Positions 5,313 to 7,465 of a DNA stretch of 7,465 nucleotides are shown one piece after another (the first letter of the stretch is position 1; each line of letters starts with the position of its first letter). The notes below the pieces were generated by a model. The model did no database searches. It was not told where the DNA came from and saw only the letters and a program-made list of their open reading frames with translations. Both the position numbers and the translations under genes were made by a program. Source of the stretch: Deltaproteobacteria bacterium (GTDB lineage Bacteria > Desulfobacterota > Binatia > UBA9968); the NCBI GenBank assembly GCA_005879435.1, contig VBKX01000302.1:1-7465 (forward strand), read 5' to 3'.

Positions 5313-6008
5313 ATGAGCAGCCCAATGATGCGTCCCGCCGATTATTCCCCGGCTTTGCCGCACGAGCGGATAGAAGAGATTTTCCCTGATATTTTTCTTG
5401 TCCACGGCAGCGCGCGCGTCGGCCCCGCCACGCGCTTGAATCGAAACATGGCGATCGTGCGCAGTAACGACGAGCTTAGTCTGATTAACCCGGTGCGGCT
5501 CTCGGCGCCGGCGGAATCGCAGTTGGAAAAAATCGGCAAGGTGAAGCGCGTCCTTCGAATCGGTTACTATCATGGTGTGGATGACCGCTATTATGTCGAT
5601 CGCTACGGCGCGGAATTCTGGTGTCAACCCGGATCGGATCGTTACCGTGAACCGCGCCCGACACACGTACTTCGCGATGAGACGCCATTGCCGATTCCTG
5701 CCGCCGAGTTATTTCTATTCAAGGCAACGAAGTTTCCGGAGAGCGCCATCTTGCTTGAGAACCATGGCGGGGGTTTAATCACCTGCGACAGCCTGCAGTA
5801 TTGGACAGTCAATGGCTTTTCACTGCGCATGCTGATCGGAACTTTCTGGCTCAAGGCGATGACGCCCAAGGGCCAATCCTTGCGGGCCGACTTTGAGCGC
5901 TTGTTGAAACTGGAGTTCAAACACTTGCTCGGCGCGCACGGACGCGTGTGCCGAAATCACGCGCACGAACAGGTCGTAGCAGAAGTCGACCGCGTATTCG
6001 GAAGCTAA
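5313..6008 (+). CDS. Metallo-beta-lactamase-like / DUF4336-like protein with degenerate metal motif
   Basis: A 231-residue cytoplasmic protein without signal peptide. The layout resembles the small MBL-fold proteins of the DUF4336 kind: an opening IFPDIFLVHGSARVGPATRL, a strand NMAIVRSNDELSLINPVRL (46-64), an 'L-S-LG-VK' helix as SQLEKIGKVKRVL (69-81), then YYHGVDDRYYVDRYGAEFWC (85-104) where MBL enzymes carry HXHXDH. Only His87 and Asp90/Asp91 remain of that motif. Later elements are FPESAILLENHGGGLITCDS (141-160, containing His151) and LLGAHGRV (205-212, containing His209), comparable to later MBL metal positions. A hydrolase with an altered site or a non-catalytic relative is therefore possible. 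The ATG at 5313 has GGAG at 5299-5302, 10 nt upstream. The methyltransferase gene follows after 19 nt, so the two are likely co-transcribed. Fold assignment is moderate; function is unknown. Confidence 0.65.
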   Translation: MSSPMMRPADYSPALPHERIEEIFPDIFLVHGSARVGPATRLNRNMAIVRSNDELSLINPVRLSAPAESQLEKIGKVKRVLRIGYYHGVDDRYYVDRYGAEFWCQPGSDRYREPRPTHVLRDETPLPIPAAELFLFKATKFPESAILLENHGGGLITCDSLQYWTVNGFSLRMLIGTFWLKAMTPKGQSLRADFERLLKLEFKHLLGAHGRVCRNHAHEQVVAEVDRVFGS

Positions 6009-6015
6009 TCAAATT

Positions 6016-6020
6016 GGAGG
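6016..6020 (+). promoter_or_regulatory. Ribosome binding site GGAGG for the methyltransferase gene
   Basis: GGAGG lies 7 nt before the ATG at 6028, in the 19-nt gap after the upstream gene. This is an optimal site and fixes the start. Confidence 0.7.
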
Positions 6021-6027
6021 TTGTTAA

Positions 6028-7104
6028 ATGACAGCCACGTTTGACTCCGCCAAAGCCAGCGCTTTCGCCGAGCGACTGTTAACCACACTGAATGACGGCG
6101 CGTTATGCTTGATGATATCGGTCGGTCACCGCACCGGCTTGCTCGATGCTATGCGCGACTTGGAGCCGTCAACCTCTGCCGAGATCGCCACGAAAGCGGG
6201 CTTGAATGAACGTTACGTGCGCGAGTGGCTAGGCGCCATGGTTACCGGTCGAATTGTTGACGTCGATGCGTCGACGAAGCGGTTTTCATTGCCGCCGGAG
6301 CATGCGGCTTTTCTTTCGAGACCCGCTGGCGCGGATAACCTCGCTGTGTTTGCCCAATACATTCCGTTGCTGGGAAGCGTGGAAGACAATATTGTTGAAT
6401 GTTTCAAAAAAGGCGGCGGCGTTCCTTATTCGAAGTTTCCACGCTTTCACGCCGTGATGGCGGAGGATAGCGGGCAGTCGGTATTGTCGTCGCTGGAATT
6501 GCATATTGTGCCGTTGGTTCCGCAGTTGGCGCAACGACTCAGCGCTGGAATTCAAATGCTCGACGTCGGCTGTGGCCGGGGTCGGATTATCAATCGGTTG
6601 GCTGATCTCTATCCGAAGAGCCGGTTCACCGGGATCGACCTGTCGAGCGAAGCAATTCTGTCGGCGTGGGAAGAAGCGGCCGACAAGAAGCTTAGAAATA
6701 TCGAATTTATCGTTGCCGATCTCAGCCAATTCGATAAAACAGCGGAGGCCGAAGCGTTCGACCTGGTAACGACTTTCGACGCGATCCACGATCAGGCCAA
6801 GCCGTTAAACGTGCTCCGCGGAATCTACCGCACGCTTCGGCCCGACGGCTTTTACCTGATGCAGGACATCAAAGGATCGAGCCATATCCATAACAATCTG
6901 GATCATCCCCTCGGCCCTTTGCTCTACACGATATCTTGCATGCATTGCATGACGGTGTCCTTGGCGCAAAACGGGGAAGGGCTTGGCGCGATGTGGGGGG
7001 AAGAAAAGACCCGCGAATATCTCACAAAGGCAGGCTTTCGCGCCGTGGAGAAACATGAACTATCACATGACATTCAAAACAACTGGTACGTGGTGCGTAA
7101 ATAG
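6028..7104 (+). CDS. Class I SAM-dependent methyltransferase with winged-helix N-terminal domain
   Basis: A 358-residue cytoplasmic enzyme expected to transfer a methyl group from S-adenosylmethionine to a small molecule. Residues ~10-100 form a winged-helix/dimerisation domain: GALCLMISVGHRTGLLDAM, the 'SAEIATKAGLNERYVREWLG' recognition-like region (50-69), and the wing TKRFSLPPEHAAFL. The Rossmann domain shows motif I as MLDVGCGRGR (177-186), the ribose-binding acid in FTGIDLSSEA (200-209), ADLSQFD (230-236) as the adenine-binding acid region, and the post-motif 'FDLVTTFDAIHDQ' (244-256) with RTLRPDGFYLMQD (268-280). This architecture matches the Rv2258c-like and O-methyltransferase group, which is larger than minimal methyltransferases. 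A segment rich in Cys, His and Met (ISCMHCMTV, 302-310) lies in the substrate-cap region. The substrate is unknown. It follows the MBL-like gene and ends in a terminator-like repeat. Confidence 0.9.
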   Translation: MTATFDSAKASAFAERLLTTLNDGALCLMISVGHRTGLLDAMRDLEPSTSAEIATKAGLNERYVREWLGAMVTGRIVDVDASTKRFSLPPEHAAFLSRPAGADNLAVFAQYIPLLGSVEDNIVECFKKGGGVPYSKFPRFHAVMAEDSGQSVLSSLELHIVPLVPQLAQRLSAGIQMLDVGCGRGRIINRLADLYPKSRFTGIDLSSEAILSAWEEAADKKLRNIEFIVADLSQFDKTAEAEAFDLVTTFDAIHDQAKPLNVLRGIYRTLRPDGFYLMQDIKGSSHIHNNLDHPLGPLLYTISCMHCMTVSLAQNGEGLGAMWGEEKTREYLTKAGFRAVEKHELSHDIQNNWYVVRK

Positions 7105-7176
7105 TTCCGGGTTCCAAATTCAAGGTTCAAGGTCCTCGCACCCGGAACGTTGAACCTGGAACTTGGAACTGTTTTT
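7103..7176 (+). terminator. Imperfect inverted repeat with T-run, probable intrinsic terminator
   Basis: The segment overlaps the methyltransferase stop and fills the gap to the converging SDR gene. AGTTCC (7103-7108) pairs with GGAACT (7165-7170), and AGGTTCAA (7123-7130) pairs with TTGAACCT (7150-7157). Within it, GTTCCGGG (7104-7111) is also a perfect complement of CCCGGAAC (7141-7148), so two alternative folds compete. TTTTT (7172-7176) follows the outer stem on the + strand, which supports termination of the methyltransferase transcript. No T-run is present on the minus-strand side. The arm unit (G)GTTC(C)AA is repeated in tandem, a look common in dispersed intergenic repeats of some soil lineages. 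Confidence 0.6.
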
Positions 7177-7465
7177 CTACGCGTCGATCGTTTGCCCGCC
7201 GTCGACCACCAGCGCATGCCCGGTGACGAACGAAGCTTCCTCGGAAACTAAGAACAAGACCCCATAGGCGATCTCTTCGGGCCGGCCCATGCGCAGCAGC
7301 GCTTTGTTGCTAGCGCCCATGGTTTTGCGCTGTTCATCCGTCATGCCTTCACCGAGAGTTGGCCTAGGCGGAAAGCCGCGGAAGCGGGGCGTCTCGATGG
7401 CGCCCGGGCAAACGCAATTGATGCGGATTCCGAGCGGACCGTAGTCGAGCGCCATCTCGCGCGTG
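7177..7465 (-). CDS. Short-chain dehydrogenase/reductase (SDR), C-terminal part (5' end outside window)
   Basis: Read on the minus strand, the frame is open from the window edge to a TAG at 7177-7179, giving the last ~95 residues of an NAD(P)-dependent oxidoreductase of the classical SDR family. The segment starts with TREMALDYGPLGIRINCVCP, followed by GAIETPRF, the usual strand and loop after the catalytic helix. It ends with MGRPEEIAYGVLFLVSEEAS, then FVTGHALVVDGGQTIDA, the canonical C-terminal SDR signature ('GRPEEIA...FL-S-ASF-TG--L-VDGG'). The catalytic Tyr-X3-Lys and the Gly-rich cofactor motif lie upstream, outside the window. Family members are ~250 residues and soluble. It converges on the methyltransferase and is not part of that operon. 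Substrate unknown; an alcohol or ketone step in catabolism is typical. Confidence 0.92.
   Translation of the reverse strand, partial: TREMALDYGPLGIRINCVCPGAIETPRFRGFPPRPTLGEGMTDEQRKTMGASNKALLRMGRPEEIAYGVLFLVSEEASFVTGHALVVDGGQTIDA

Noticed and set aside
6286..6789. 167-codon open frame on the minus strand inside the methyltransferase gene
   Set aside because: The + strand frame contains clear methyltransferase motifs; the antisense frame has no recognisable protein features.
1..7465. CRISPR array, tRNA/rRNA genes, insertion sequences, toxin-antitoxin or phage-defence genes
   Set aside because: I looked on both strands and found no regularly spaced repeats, no tRNA-like cloverleaf, no transposase motif and no defence-type domain.

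Overview
The window is bacterial chromosome from a moderately high-GC organism. Genes are close-packed, mostly on the + strand, with Shine-Dalgarno-like sites. Two ABC-type substrate-binding proteins without permease genes, next to a UbiD-type decarboxylase, a VOC protein and an SDR, resemble the catabolic gene style of uncultured soil or sediment lineages such as Binatota, Rokubacteria or Tectomicrobia and related Deltaproteobacteria. That placement is an impression from gene style, not something the sequence proves.

Left block (3-3123, all +): the C-terminal part of a UbiD-family decarboxylase, a family-1 periplasmic binding protein with a signal peptide (461-1546), an 80-residue protein of unknown function (1572-1814), an NMT1/SsuA-like binding protein (1878-2753) and a VOC/glyoxalase-fold protein (2776-3123). 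Gaps are short (14-25 nt, or about one base of overlap), so this reads as one operon. A plausible theme is capture and processing of a small carboxylated or aromatic compound; the substrate cannot be read from the sequence. The NMT1-like binding protein has lost its signal peptide through a shift of frame near its start.

Middle block (3124-5277): a spacer of about 200 nt, an exported TPR protein (3326-4057), then a zone of decay. The decay zone holds an N-formylglutamate-amidohydrolase-like gene broken by a single missing base near 4733. It is followed by the C-terminal remnant of a probable PlsC-type acyltransferase carrying two mutually compensating frameshifts.

Right block (5313-7465): a protein resembling a metallo-beta-lactamase fold with a degenerate metal motif (5313-6008) and a SAM-dependent methyltransferase with a winged-helix N-terminus (6028-7104) form a two-gene unit. 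This unit ends in an imperfect inverted repeat with a T-run that looks like an intrinsic terminator. Converging on it from the minus strand is the C-terminal part of a short-chain dehydrogenase (7177-7465).

I found no CRISPR, tRNA, rRNA, insertion sequence or clear defence system. The most notable signals are the gene-decay events, the orphan binding-protein/UbiD cluster, the unknown 80-residue protein, and the apparently exported formylglutamate-amidohydrolase relative.
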